Of a stretch of DNA of 64,000 nt, positions 45,939 to 55,752 are shown piece after piece. Within the stretch, counting starts at the first letter, position 1. The number at the start of each line of letters is the position of its first letter. The notes below the pieces were generated by a model, which was not told where the DNA came from, did no database searches, and saw only the letters and a list, made by a program, of their open reading frames with translations. Position numbers and translations under genes: made by a program. Source of the DNA: Bacteroidota bacterium (GTDB lineage: Bacteria; Bacteroidota; Bacteroidia; Cytophagales; Cyclobacteriaceae); assembly GCA_023393375.1 (NCBI GenBank), contig JAEWLI010000074.1:1-64000 (forward strand). The letters are read 5' to 3'.

Positions 45939-47159
45939 ATGAATAGAATCATCCTAATAATATTATCAGGCATCATAGGCCATTCTATGATGGCTCAACA
46001 AAGTGAAATCTACCTGATTGAAGCTGAAGCTGCATTAAAACAAAACGACACTTCAAGGGCCATCAGCTACTTTCAAAGCATACTCGACTTTGATCAAACC
46101 TACTTCCCTGCCGCTCTTCGCCTTTCTGAAATATTTTACGAAAAAAAATCATGGGGACAATCAGCATTATATGCCAATATTGCCCTCGACTTGCTCAAGG
46201 AAACAGAAAAAGAAATCACACATATCGATTACACCCAATTGAAGAAAGATACCCTTGTTTCATTGAAAGATTACCATGATTACCAAAAGTTAAAAGCTGA
46301 TATTGCTTCAGTTCTTCATCTCAGGGCCAAGTCAAGGATGAGGCAGCAAAACTATTACAGTGCCGTCACCGATCTTGACTCCGCTTTTGCTTATGCTCCA
46401 TTAAATACAGGAATATTAATTGATTTAGGCATTGCAAATCTCGAAACGGGAGATATTCCAGATGCCCTAAGCAATTTTTTTCTTGCATTGGATATTGATC
46501 CCAATAATTATACTGCCCATTACAATATTGGTCTTTTGTACTTACAAACCCGAGACAGCTCCGACGCTGTACAGTATCTGGAAAAAAGTATTCAGCTAAA
46601 TGATAGCCTTACCTCAGCGATGATTGAGTTAGCTCGTGTCTATATGGAATGGGAAAAGTACGAAAAAGCCATAATTATCTATTCTAACATACTTGCCATC
46701 AATGATCACAATATAGAAGCCCGGTTTCGTCGGGGATTTGCCCATAATAAAACTGAACATTATGAAGCTGCTATACAGGATTGGGACAGTACCTATCAAA
46801 CCGACAGTTCGCAGGTCGAAGCAATCAGAAATGCTGGTTTGACCCGCATGCAAATAAAAGATTATGATGGTGCTATCAGAAATTTTACTACTTATATTAA
46901 AAGACTTCCGGGTTATACTGTAGGGTATTTAAACCGGGGATATGCTTTTTTATTGCAAAATGAATATAAAAAGGCAATTAAAGATTTTGAGACAATGATT
47001 GAGCTAGATCCTGAAGAAGACAATGGTTATTATTATCTCAGTATGACCTATGCTTTTCATGGTAAGAAGATAAAAGCATGCAATGCATTTAATAAAGCAT
47101 TAGAGAAGGGATATAATTTTGATAATGCCGATGAAATAATAAAAAAAATGTGTCAATAA
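45939..47159 (+). CDS. Exported TPR-repeat protein
   Basis: The 406-residue protein has a signal peptide (about 1-19, ending SMMAQ). Tandem tetratricopeptide units cover nearly its full length (IYLIEAEAALKQNDTSRAIS, YYSAVTDLDSAFAYAPLNTG, PDALSNFFLALDIDPNNYTA, EYKKAIKDFETMIELDPEED). It probably acts in the periplasm as a protein-protein scaffold. No specific partner can be assigned. It converges with dnaA, with 8 bp between the stops. Confidence 0.88.
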   Translation: MNRIILIILSGIIGHSMMAQQSEIYLIEAEAALKQNDTSRAISYFQSILDFDQTYFPAALRLSEIFYEKKSWGQSALYANIALDLLKETEKEITHIDYTQLKKDTLVSLKDYHDYQKLKADIASVLHLRAKSRMRQQNYYSAVTDLDSAFAYAPLNTGILIDLGIANLETGDIPDALSNFFLALDIDPNNYTAHYNIGLLYLQTRDSSDAVQYLEKSIQLNDSLTSAMIELARVYMEWEKYEKAIIIYSNILAINDHNIEARFRRGFAHNKTEHYEAAIQDWDSTYQTDSSQVEAIRNAGLTRMQIKDYDGAIRNFTTYIKRLPGYTVGYLNRGYAFLLQNEYKKAIKDFETMIELDPEEDNGYYYLSMTYAFHGKKIKACNAFNKALEKGYNFDNADEIIKKMCQ

Positions 47160-47167
47160 TTAGAAGA

Positions 47168-48589
47168 TCAGGTCCTCCTCATTTTTAATTTCTTTTTGAT
47201 CTCTTCAACAGAATTCTTAAAACGGGCATCTGTTTCGATCATATCTTCAATAGAATGCATAGCATGGATTACAGTACTGTGATCACGACCTCCAAAATGA
47301 TATCCGATTACTTTTAAAGAATGGTTGGTATATAGTTTTGAAAAATAGATGGCCACTTGTCGGGGTATTACTATTTCCTTCTTTCTAATCTTGCCTTTTA
47401 ATTGGCTTACATCTACTTTAAAATATTCTGCTACCGTTTTCTGAATATAATCTATACCTACTTCAGTATCAATGTCATGCACAATGTTCTTAAGAGTTTG
47501 TTTCGCCAATTCCAATGTGATGTCCTGGCGAACAAGGGATGCTTGGGCAATCATGGATATCAATACCCCTTCCAGCTCCCTGATATTTGTATCAATGCTG
47601 TATGCAAGATATTCTACTACATCTTCCGGGATGCTAATGCCATCATCCTGAATCTTTTTTTGAATAATGGCCATCCGGGTTTCATAATCTGGCTGTTGCA
47701 AATCAGCAGTCAATCCCCATTTAAACCGGCTTAGTAACCTTTCCTGCATGCCTTTTAAATCCCGTGGAGAACAATCACTGGTCATTATAATCTGCTTTCC
47801 GGATTGATGCAGGTGATTAAAAACATGGAAAAATATTTCCTGAGTCTTTTCTTTACCAGCTAAAAACTGAACATCATCCAGAATTAAAGTATCTACCTGT
47901 AGATAATAATTAGAAAATTCTTGTACCCTATTATTTTTTAATGCTTCGATAAACTGATTGGTAAATTTCTCTGATGAAACGTACAAAACAAATTTATCAT
48001 GATTATAAAGGTTTTTAATCTCATTTCCAATAGCTTGTACCAGATGGGTTTTACCCAATCCCACTCCACCATACACCATCAAAGGATTAAAAGAGGTGAT
48101 ACCCGGTTTTTGAGCTACAGCATAACCTGCTGATCTGGCCAAACGATTACAATCACCTTCTACAAAAGTTTCAAATGTATTTTTCGGGCTCAATTGAGAA
48201 TTCTGTTGAATGAGCTCCACATTTTTTAACTGAAATGGATCGGAATAACTTTCTGAAGAATGATGGTTATTTCCCTTTACGGGATTTTTCTGTGGCAATA
48301 CATTTACCGTAAGTGGTTTTTGCTGTTCATCCCCCTTGTCCACTATTATAGAATATTCCAATCGGCCATCGCGACCAAGTTCCTTGTCTATTACTTCTCG
48401 TAAAAGATGAACATAGTGTTCTTCGAGCCATTCATAAAAAAACTGACTGGGCACCTGAATGGTCAGAATTCTGTTTTCAAGCTTTACAGGCCTGATAGGA
48501 GCAAACCAAGTTTTAAAACTTTGTTCTCCTATATTCTCCTGAATAAACCGAAGACAATTATGCCATACTGACTGACAGTCTGATTGCAT
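47168..48589 (-). CDS. dnaA: Chromosomal replication initiator DnaA
   Basis: The 473-residue protein has all four domains. N-terminal domain I (VWHNCLRFIQENIGEQSFKT) is followed by a linker rich in polar residues (about 95-140). The AAA+ domain has Walker A YGGVGLGKTHLVQAIG, Walker B LILDDVQFLAG and the sensor segment ERLLSRFKWGLT. The C-terminal DnaA-box-binding domain ends with FGGRDHSTVIHAMHSI. It binds the origin and starts replication. The upstream region has no clear cluster of DnaA boxes, so oriC is not obviously adjacent. Confidence 0.98.
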   Translation of the reverse strand: MQSDCQSVWHNCLRFIQENIGEQSFKTWFAPIRPVKLENRILTIQVPSQFFYEWLEEHYVHLLREVIDKELGRDGRLEYSIIVDKGDEQQKPLTVNVLPQKNPVKGNNHHSSESYSDPFQLKNVELIQQNSQLSPKNTFETFVEGDCNRLARSAGYAVAQKPGITSFNPLMVYGGVGLGKTHLVQAIGNEIKNLYNHDKFVLYVSSEKFTNQFIEALKNNRVQEFSNYYLQVDTLILDDVQFLAGKEKTQEIFFHVFNHLHQSGKQIIMTSDCSPRDLKGMQERLLSRFKWGLTADLQQPDYETRMAIIQKKIQDDGISIPEDVVEYLAYSIDTNIRELEGVLISMIAQASLVRQDITLELAKQTLKNIVHDIDTEVGIDYIQKTVAEYFKVDVSQLKGKIRKKEIVIPRQVAIYFSKLYTNHSLKVIGYHFGGRDHSTVIHAMHSIEDMIETDARFKNSVEEIKKKLKMRRT

Positions 48590-48953
48590 TTTTATTAATT
48601 AAGGAATTGACTACATTCCCCGAAAAGGGGATAACAAATTTGAAGAAAAAAAAACAAAGAAAAAAATCATTTTTACCTTGACAATTTCCCAAGTTCAATG
48701 TGATCTCTTCAACTCTAATAATTATTTGTATTATTAAATTAATTCTTTATAAAGTTAAATAAATAATCAACAACTATCAAATCTCATTTTTATTTTTTGC
48801 GCTTCTTTCACTCTTACTCAAAATAACAATTATTGAAACACGTGCTCATTCAATTTGTACTATATTTGCGGCGTAAAACAACGAACTATTATGTGAGAAA
48901 ATGTTTTACTTTATAAGGGAAGTATTATTTGCACATCAAAATCAACAGCATTT
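48590..48953. other. AT-rich divergent spacer between dnaA and mutA
   Basis: These 364 bp hold a TCCCC-GAAAA-GGGGA hairpin at 48617-48631 in the dnaA leader, and one degenerate DnaA-box-like site (minus strand TTATCCCCT at 48626-48634, two mismatches from TTATCCACA). TATATTTG at 48861-48868 is listed separately. I see no multi-box origin, cobalamin riboswitch or RNA gene. Confidence 0.5.
48861..48868 (+). promoter_or_regulatory. Promoter -7 element of mutA
   Basis: TATATTTG matches TAnnTTTG about 85 bp before the start at 48954. TTG at 48833-48835 is 25 bp upstream, a little far for the -33 element. Confidence 0.5.
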
Positions 48954-50795
48954 ATGGAAAAAGGAAAAACCATAAGTCCTCTGTTTCCGGAGTTCCCTCC
49001 GGTCAGTAAGGAAAAATGGAAGGAGACTGTATTAAAAGATCTCAAAGGTGCCAGTTTTGATAAAATCGTTCGGAAAACCTACGAAGGTTTTACTATTGAG
49101 CCTTTCTATACAGGGGATGATACCGAAAATCTAGCTTATTTGGACTCATATGAGAATATTTTTGAGACCAGAAGCTGGGAAAACCGCGAAAAAATAAAAG
49201 TTGAGAATGAATCAATTGCCAATAAATTGGCTGTTGAGGCTTTGCATGGAGGTGCCACTGGCATTGCATTTATCATTTCAAATCCTCAGTCTATCGATTT
49301 TGATCAGCTGTTAAGCACAATTAATCTGGAAGCAACCTATATTTCATTTATATTGAATCAATCGGTTGTGGAATTTCAGAACAGCTACTTCAAATATCTT
49401 GAACAGAAAAATATTCCTCTTAATAAAATAAAAGGAAGCCTCCAATTTGATCCATTGGCTCAATTTACACTTTCAGGCAAATGGAACGACCAGGATATTA
49501 ACGTATTGGCCAGTGTAATTAAAGCCAGCCTTTCTGCTCCGTATTTTTATACACTTACAATTAGTAATGGGCCATTCAAAGAATCTGGCTCCAGTATAGT
49601 GCAAGAACTTGCTTATACCTTAAATATGGCTGCTTATTATTTTGATAAATTGACAGATTTGGGTTTATCAGCAGATGAAATTGCCAGAAAGGTTCAGTTT
49701 TCAATTTCAGTAGGTGTGGATTATTTTATGGAAATTGCCAAATTAAAAGCCCTTAGGATACTATTTGTTCAGGTGGCAAATGCATTTGGGACAAACGCAC
49801 TCTCACCAGCTGATTTTCAAATACATGCATATTCATCGTACTGGTCCAAAACAATATTTGATCCTAGTGTAAACCTACTGCGTGATACCACTGAAGCCAT
49901 GTCTGCCATTCTGGGAGGATGTAATTCATTGTCGTTAGAACCATATGATGCTGCTTTTAAAAAGTCACAACCATTTCTGAAAAGGATAGCACGGAATGTT
50001 TCCACTATCATCAAGGATGAATCTTATCTCGATAAAGTAGCTGACCCGGTAGCAGGTTCTTATTACATTGAAAACCTGATCAATAATCTTGTGGAAAATG
50101 CATGGACTATCTTTCAACAGGTAGAAAGTGAAGGGGGCTTTATGGAAGCTTTCAAAAAAGGATACATACAAAGCAAGATCAAGGCAGTTAGGGATGACAA
50201 AAGAAACAAAATAGCAGGAAGAAGAGAAGTGATCCTGGGCACTAATCAATATCCCAACCATACTGAATCAGTAGATCCAGCTCAAATTATATCTTCAGAA
50301 CAAGTAACTGTTTCTGGTGTGGAGATTCTGTCACCGGAGCATGCAGGCAAGGAATTTGAAGATTTAAGGTTGGATACAGAAAGATATTTTGCAAAATCGG
50401 GCCGGAAACCTGCAGTTTACTTGCTGGAATATGGCACTAATGTGACCATGAGAAAAGCAAGGGCTTCATTCAGCACAGGATTCTTAAGTACGGCCGGATT
50501 TAAGTTGGTTGAGGATACTTTCTCTGCTGATGTGGTGTCTGCCGTTGAAAAAGCAAAAAAGACAGATGCTGAAATCGTGGTATTTTGCGGCTCAGACGAT
50601 GACTATGCTGCCGTGGGAGAAGAGTTTGCAAAAGCTTTTAAATCATCAGTTAAGGATAAATTACTGGTATTGGCAGGATATCCGGCTGAAATTGTTGATA
50701 CATTAAAAGCTGCCGGATTTGACGAATTCATCCATGTCCGGTCTAATGCAATTGAAACACTGCGCGGATTTCAAAAGAAGTTGAACGTAATCTAA
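48954..50795 (+). CDS. mutA: Methylmalonyl-CoA mutase, small (beta) subunit
   Basis: The 613-residue protein has the methylmalonyl-CoA mutase barrel (about 1-450): FPPVSKEKWKETVLKDLKG, VQFSISVGVDYFMEIAKLKA, GCNSLSLEPYD and VADPVAGSYYIENL. Its C-terminal part keeps a Rossmann-like B12-domain shape (VYLLEYGTNVTMRKARASF) but lacks the DxHxxG cobalamin motif, as expected for the non-catalytic subunit. It pairs with MutB. It is the first gene of the mutA-mutB operon, with an 11-bp gap. Confidence 0.95.
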   Translation: MEKGKTISPLFPEFPPVSKEKWKETVLKDLKGASFDKIVRKTYEGFTIEPFYTGDDTENLAYLDSYENIFETRSWENREKIKVENESIANKLAVEALHGGATGIAFIISNPQSIDFDQLLSTINLEATYISFILNQSVVEFQNSYFKYLEQKNIPLNKIKGSLQFDPLAQFTLSGKWNDQDINVLASVIKASLSAPYFYTLTISNGPFKESGSSIVQELAYTLNMAAYYFDKLTDLGLSADEIARKVQFSISVGVDYFMEIAKLKALRILFVQVANAFGTNALSPADFQIHAYSSYWSKTIFDPSVNLLRDTTEAMSAILGGCNSLSLEPYDAAFKKSQPFLKRIARNVSTIIKDESYLDKVADPVAGSYYIENLINNLVENAWTIFQQVESEGGFMEAFKKGYIQSKIKAVRDDKRNKIAGRREVILGTNQYPNHTESVDPAQIISSEQVTVSGVEILSPEHAGKEFEDLRLDTERYFAKSGRKPAVYLLEYGTNVTMRKARASFSTGFLSTAGFKLVEDTFSADVVSAVEKAKKTDAEIVVFCGSDDDYAAVGEEFAKAFKSSVKDKLLVLAGYPAEIVDTLKAAGFDEFIHVRSNAIETLRGFQKKLNVI

Positions 50796-50806
50796 AGAAA
50801 GATATC

Positions 50807-52951
50807 ATGAAACCTGATTTTAATAAAATATCCTTACAGGATATAAAAAATTATAAAGTACAAAAGAAAACAGCTGATACTTCTGCTATATGGAATACAG
50901 CTGAAAAGATAGATGTTAAATCTCAGTTTACATCTGATGATTTAAAAGGTATGGAACACCTGCAATATGCTGCCGGACTTCCTCCTTATCTGCGCGGGCC
51001 ATACTCTACCATGTATGTGATGCGGCCTTGGACGATCAGGCAATATGCCGGTTTTTCCACTGCCGAGGAATCAAATGCTTTTTACAGAAGAAACCTTGCC
51101 GCTGGACAAAAGGGGCTTTCAGTTGCCTTCGACCTTGCTACGCACAGAGGTTATGATTCTGACCATCCGCGGGTAGTTGGGGATGTAGGTAAGGCAGGTG
51201 TGGCAATTGACTCCATCCTGGATATGAAAGTATTATTTGATCAGATTCCATTGGATCAAATGTCTGTTTCCATGACGATGAATGGTGCGGTAATTCCTGT
51301 CCTGGCATTTTACATTGTAGCGGCTGAAGAACAAGGTGTATCTCCTGAAAAATTGACAGGAACTATTCAAAATGATATCTTGAAAGAATTTATGGTGAGG
51401 AATACTTACATTTATCCTCCCGAACCTTCTATGCGGATCATTGCGGATATTTTTGCTTTCACTTCCAAAAATATGCCCAAATTCAACTCCATCAGTATCA
51501 GCGGATATCACATGCAGGAAGCTGGCGCAACAGCTGACATTGAATTGGCATACACTTTAGCCGATGGCCTGGAATATATCCGGACAGGGATAAAAGCTGG
51601 GATGAGTGTCGATGATTTTGCCCCACGTCTCTCTTTTTTCTGGGCAGTCGGGATGAATCATTTTATGGAAATTGCTAAAATGCGGGCAGGCAGAATGCTT
51701 TGGGCTAAAATTGTGAACCAGTTTAATCCAAAAAATCCAAAATCTCTTGCTTTAAGAACACATAGCCAGACTTCTGGTTGGAGTTTAACGGAACAGGATC
51801 CTTTTAATAATGTGACCAGAACCTGTGTGGAAGCTATGGCAGCTGCATTAGGCCATACCCAGTCGTTGCATACCAATGCATTGGATGAAGCCATTGCATT
51901 GCCTACTGATTTTTCTGCAAGAATAGCCAGGAATACACAGCTGTATTTGCAAGATGAGACAAATATCACGAAAGTGGTTGACCCATGGGCTGGTTCTTAC
52001 TATGTGGAGTATTTAACACACCAACTGACTCAAATGGCCTGGACACATATCCAGGAAGTGGAACAGCTTGGAGGTATGGCCAAAGCCATTGAAACTGGTA
52101 TTCCAAAGATGAGAATAGAAGAAGCTGCTGCCAGAAAACAAGCAAGGATTGACTCGTCTAAGGATATCATCGTTGGTGTAAATAAATATCGTACTGATGA
52201 GCAAACTGAAATGGAATTGCTGGAGGTGGATAATACGGCTGTTAGGATTTCTCAAATAGAGAGACTAAACAAACTGAAAGCTGAAAGAAACCAACCGGAA
52301 GTGGAAGCAGCTTTAAAAGCCATCACTCATGCATCAGAAACCGGTGAAGGTAATCTGCTTGAATTGGCAGTAGATGCAGCCAGGAAACGGGCTTCTCTTG
52401 GAGAAATTTCCATGGCAATGGAAAAAGTATTCGGTAGGCATCAAGCGACCATTAAATCCATTTCGGGTATTTATTCTTCTGAAGCTTCTTCTGATGACAA
52501 TTTTAAAAAAGCCAAAGAACTGGCCGATAAATTTGCTGAAACTGAAGGTAGAAGACCAAGAATTATGGTGGCCAAAATGGGACAGGATGGTCACGACAGA
52601 GGAGCTAAAGTAATTTCCACCAGTTTTGCTGACTTGGGCTTTGATGTGGACATTGGACCATTGTTCCAAACTCCTGAAGAAGTAGCAAGGCAAGCGGCAG
52701 AAAATGATGTTCATGTAGTAGGTGCATCAAGCCTTGCCGCAGGCCACAAAACTTTAGTGCCTCAACTAATTGAAGAACTAAAGAAAATTGGGCGTGGGGA
52801 TATTATGGTAATTGCTGGTGGCGTAATTCCACCAAAAGATTATGATTTCCTCTATCAATCAGGAGTGGCTGAGGTTTTCGGACCAGGAACTATTATATCG
52901 GTGGCAGCTCAAAAGATCCTATTAAGGTTATTAGAGTCTGAAACTGTTTAG
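50807..52951 (+). CDS. mutB: Methylmalonyl-CoA mutase, large (alpha) subunit
   Basis: The 714-residue catalytic subunit interconverts succinyl-CoA and (R)-methylmalonyl-CoA using adenosylcobalamin. The barrel domain has RPWTIRQYAGFSTAEESNAF, LAAGQKGLSVAFDLATHRGY and LHTNALDEAIALPTDFSARI. The C-terminal B12 domain has AKMGQDGHDRGAKVISTSF (DxHxxG; His ligates cobalt) and GASSLAAGHKTLVPQL with IAGGVIPPKDYDFL. It serves propionate and odd-chain or branched-chain breakdown, or succinate-to-propionate flux. No epimerase or MeaB chaperone gene is adjacent. Confidence 0.98.
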   Translation: MKPDFNKISLQDIKNYKVQKKTADTSAIWNTAEKIDVKSQFTSDDLKGMEHLQYAAGLPPYLRGPYSTMYVMRPWTIRQYAGFSTAEESNAFYRRNLAAGQKGLSVAFDLATHRGYDSDHPRVVGDVGKAGVAIDSILDMKVLFDQIPLDQMSVSMTMNGAVIPVLAFYIVAAEEQGVSPEKLTGTIQNDILKEFMVRNTYIYPPEPSMRIIADIFAFTSKNMPKFNSISISGYHMQEAGATADIELAYTLADGLEYIRTGIKAGMSVDDFAPRLSFFWAVGMNHFMEIAKMRAGRMLWAKIVNQFNPKNPKSLALRTHSQTSGWSLTEQDPFNNVTRTCVEAMAAALGHTQSLHTNALDEAIALPTDFSARIARNTQLYLQDETNITKVVDPWAGSYYVEYLTHQLTQMAWTHIQEVEQLGGMAKAIETGIPKMRIEEAAARKQARIDSSKDIIVGVNKYRTDEQTEMELLEVDNTAVRISQIERLNKLKAERNQPEVEAALKAITHASETGEGNLLELAVDAARKRASLGEISMAMEKVFGRHQATIKSISGIYSSEASSDDNFKKAKELADKFAETEGRRPRIMVAKMGQDGHDRGAKVISTSFADLGFDVDIGPLFQTPEEVARQAAENDVHVVGASSLAAGHKTLVPQLIEELKKIGRGDIMVIAGGVIPPKDYDFLYQSGVAEVFGPGTIISVAAQKILLRLLESETV

Positions 52952-52970
52952 TACATAATTTACTTTTATT

Positions 52971-53000
52971 AAAGCCCTCTGATTTTGGTCGGAGGGCTTT
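52971..53000 (+). terminator. Terminator of the mutAB operon
   Basis: AAAGCCCTC (52971-52979) pairs perfectly with GAGGGCTTT (52992-53000), followed by ATTTAAA. Confidence 0.85.
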
Positions 53001-53448
53001 ATTTAAATCCAATCCCATTCTAATTGATTAGATTTCCATAAACTTATCATATCTAACAAATATTAAATCCCCCTTTTGATAACAATTTAATGAAGTTATT
53101 TTTTTAATAACGGTCTAAATATATGCTTTGATAATTATTTTAAAACACTTCGTTATTTATTGCAAAATATTAATGGATGAGCATGTTGATTCAAATTATG
53201 TAAATACTCCCCATTTGTGTGCCTCTACTTTTTAAGATTAAACAAGATATTTTAGTTAATTTATCATACCAAACATTAAAGATTACCGTATCTATTAAAT
53301 TAAAAAATCCAGCTTAGGCATATTATTTGCATCATTGCCTTAAAACAGGATTAAAGTCAACACATTAGTTGCAAATCCGTTAAGGCATGGCAGATAAATA
53401 AAGCATTACTTCGCACATTTTATTTAAGAAAACGTAAATTATAAACAT
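53001..53448. other. Gene-free spacer with possible promoter and leader
   Basis: These 448 bp carry no credible ORF. The left 300 bp are plain AT-rich DNA. The right part has the sigma-54-like element at 53316-53331 and an inverted repeat, TGCCTTAA (53336-53343) / TTAAGGCA (53380-53387). These could form a structured 5' leader of the SIMPL gene or a small RNA. I cannot support more. Confidence 0.45.
53316..53331 (+). promoter_or_regulatory. Sigma-54-like -24/-12 element upstream of the SIMPL gene
   Basis: AGGCATATTATTTGCA matches TGGCACGnnnnTTGCW in the GG and TTGC positions and their spacing. It lies 118 bp before the ATG at 53449. Confidence 0.4.
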
Positions 53449-54147
53449 ATGAAAAGATCCATTTTTGCTCTATTAATTTTAACAATGATCCATCCACTGT
53501 TCGGCCAGGAACAAACAGTAAAGAAAATTGAAGTGGTTGGTTATGCTGAAAAAGAAATAGTTCCGGATATCATTTATCTGAACATATCTTTGCGGGAATA
53601 TAAAAGTAAAAATAATCAAATTGTGGCCATAGAAACCTTGGAAAATCAACTTGCAAAAGCTGTGAGGGAGGCGGGAATAAAAGATGAAGACTTTCAGATA
53701 GAGAATATTTACGGTAATAATAATTGGTGGTGGAGAAAGAAAAAAGATGATCCGGAATTTTTGGCATCTAAAAGATATCGGCTTAAACTTAATGATTTGA
53801 GTAAAATCAATCAATTATTGTCTAAGCTTGATCCTTTAGGAATAGAGCAGATGAATATCTCAGAATATGATCATAGTAAGATTGAGGAGTATAAGAGAGA
53901 ACTGAAAGTTGAAGCTTTAAAATCGGCTAAAGACAAAGCCAATTACCTTGTTCAAAGCATCGATCAACAACTTGGTGAAGCGATCGAAATTCACGAAATA
54001 GAAGCTGGTGGCCCTGTATATCCAATGTTCGAATCACGTATGTCTGCCAAAATGATGGATGGTTCGGGTACTGATATGGGTAATGATATTGGGTTCCGGA
54101 CGATAAAAATCAGGGCAGATATCAGAGCAGTTTTCAGAATTCAATAA
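53449..54147 (+). CDS. SIMPL-domain (DUF541) exported protein
   Basis: The 232-residue protein has a signal peptide (about 1-20, HPLFGQ) and the SIMPL/DUF541 pattern: VVGYAEKEIVPDIIYLNISL (about 29-48), NQLAKAVREAGIKDEDFQIE and a YKRELKVEALKSAKDKANYL helix near 150. A Trp-rich insert (NNNWWWRKKKDDPE) lies around 91-104. The family forms periplasmic or surface oligomers in several bacteria, with unclear roles. It is a single gene. A hairpin separates it from the convergent gdhA. Confidence 0.87.
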   Translation: MKRSIFALLILTMIHPLFGQEQTVKKIEVVGYAEKEIVPDIIYLNISLREYKSKNNQIVAIETLENQLAKAVREAGIKDEDFQIENIYGNNNWWWRKKKDDPEFLASKRYRLKLNDLSKINQLLSKLDPLGIEQMNISEYDHSKIEEYKRELKVEALKSAKDKANYLVQSIDQQLGEAIEIHEIEAGGPVYPMFESRMSAKMMDGSGTDMGNDIGFRTIKIRADIRAVFRIQ

Positions 54148-54167
54148 AATACAAACCATAAAAGTAA

Positions 54168-54188
54168 AGGCGCAAAATACATGCGCCT
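54168..54188. terminator. Hairpin between the SIMPL gene and gdhA
   Basis: AGGCGCA pairs with TGCGCCT around a 7-nt loop. The T-rich tail is better on the minus strand, so it probably ends gdhA transcription. Confidence 0.55.
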
Positions 54189-54227
54189 CTACTAACTATA
54201 ATATACAATTTTAACAATAATTCAATG

Positions 54228-55577
54228 TTAAACTACGCCTTGTGCAATCATGGCATTGGCTACCTTTATAAAACCACCAATATTAGCTCCTTTTACATAA
54301 TCGATAAAGCCACTATCGTCAGTGCCATAAGAAACGCAAGTCTGATGGATACTTTTCATGATCTGATGTAATCTTTGATCTACTTCATCACGAGTCCAAG
54401 GCAAACGCATGGAATTTTGGGTCATTTCCAATCCTGAAACTGACACTCCACCTGCATTGGCAGCTTTACCAGGTCCATATAGCACTTTAGCATTTAGAAA
54501 TACTTCAACTGCATCAGGTGTAGATGGCATATTTGCCCCTTCAGAAATACCAATACAACCATTTGATACCAAGGCTTTCGCATCTTCCTCATTGATCTCA
54601 TTCTGTGTAGCACATGGAAAAGCAAAGTCACATTTAATCCCCCATGGTGTCTTCCCTTCATGAAAATCGACACCGTACTTTTGTGCATAATCCTGTATCC
54701 TGCCTCTTTTCACGTTTTTCAGCTCCATCACATATTGAAGTTTATCGGTATCAATACCATTGCTATCATGAATAAAGCCGCTTGAGTCTGATAAGGTAAC
54801 CACTTTGGCACCCAATTCAATCAATTTTTCAACCGCATATTGTGCTACGTTTCCAGAGCCGGACACTGTACATATTTTATCTTTCAAATTTTGGTCTCTT
54901 GTACTCAACATTTCCTGGGCAAAATATACTGCCCCATATCCAGTAGCTTCAGGACGAATCAAACTACCTCCGAATTCTATGGCCTTACCTGTAAAGACAC
55001 CGGTAAACTCATTTCTCAATCTTTTATATTGACCATACATATAACCAACTTCTCTACCTCCAACACCAATATCACCTGCTGGAACATCGGTATTTGGACC
55101 TACATGTTTTGACAATTCTGTAATAAAGCTTTGACAAAAATGCATCACTTCATTGTCGGATTTTCCTTTGGGGTCAAAATCAGAACCTCCTTTTCCCCCA
55201 CCCATAGGCAGAGTAGTTAGGCTATTTTTAAATACCTGCTCAAATGCCAGAAATTTGAGGATTCCCAGATTAACGGTAGGATGGAATCGAATACCTCCTT
55301 TATAGGGCCCTATCGCACTATTCATTTGAATTCGATACCCTCTGTTGATCTGAATTTCCCCGCTGTCGTCTACCCAGGGAACTCTGAAAATAATAACTCT
55401 TTCAGGCTCGGCTATTCTTTCCAGAATTTTATGATGTCTGTATTTTGGATTTTCTTCAATAAAAGGCATCAATGACTCTGCTACCTCCTGTACAGCCTGG
55501 TGGTATTCTGATTCCCCAGGATTTTTTGCAATGATTTTAGACATAAAATCATTTACCCTCACATTGAAAATTGACAT
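54228..55577 (-). CDS. gdhA: Glutamate dehydrogenase, NADP-type
   Basis: The 449-residue protein matches the long bacterial hexameric class. The N-terminal region contains RVPWVDDSGEIQINRGYRIQ, followed by the catalytic GGGKGGSDFDPKGKSDNEV (Lys). DVPAGDIGVGGREVGYMYGQ is next, and the Rossmann domain CTVSGSGNVAQYAVEKLIEL carries the nucleotide-binding loop. It interconverts glutamate and 2-oxoglutarate plus ammonia. NADP preference is inferred from class, not shown. It is a single gene. Confidence 0.95.
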   Translation of the reverse strand: MSIFNVRVNDFMSKIIAKNPGESEYHQAVQEVAESLMPFIEENPKYRHHKILERIAEPERVIIFRVPWVDDSGEIQINRGYRIQMNSAIGPYKGGIRFHPTVNLGILKFLAFEQVFKNSLTTLPMGGGKGGSDFDPKGKSDNEVMHFCQSFITELSKHVGPNTDVPAGDIGVGGREVGYMYGQYKRLRNEFTGVFTGKAIEFGGSLIRPEATGYGAVYFAQEMLSTRDQNLKDKICTVSGSGNVAQYAVEKLIELGAKVVTLSDSSGFIHDSNGIDTDKLQYVMELKNVKRGRIQDYAQKYGVDFHEGKTPWGIKCDFAFPCATQNEINEEDAKALVSNGCIGISEGANMPSTPDAVEVFLNAKVLYGPGKAANAGGVSVSGLEMTQNSMRLPWTRDEVDQRLHQIMKSIHQTCVSYGTDDSGFIDYVKGANIGGFIKVANAMIAQGVV

Positions 55578-55752
55578 AATGGATGTGTGTGTTTTTATTT
55601 AAATAGTGTGCTTGCAATTTGTAATACGAAAATAATTATTATGCATTATACATTGATTGCTAAAAGCAAATTTTCTACTAATGATGGGTAACTTTCAGTA
55701 AAACACGTAAAGTAAAATTAGTATTGACCCAAAAAATAAAGCAAACATTTAT

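Noticed and set aside
48590..48953. Cobalamin riboswitch upstream of mutA
   Set aside because: No B12-box-like conserved core or long structured leader could be recognised.
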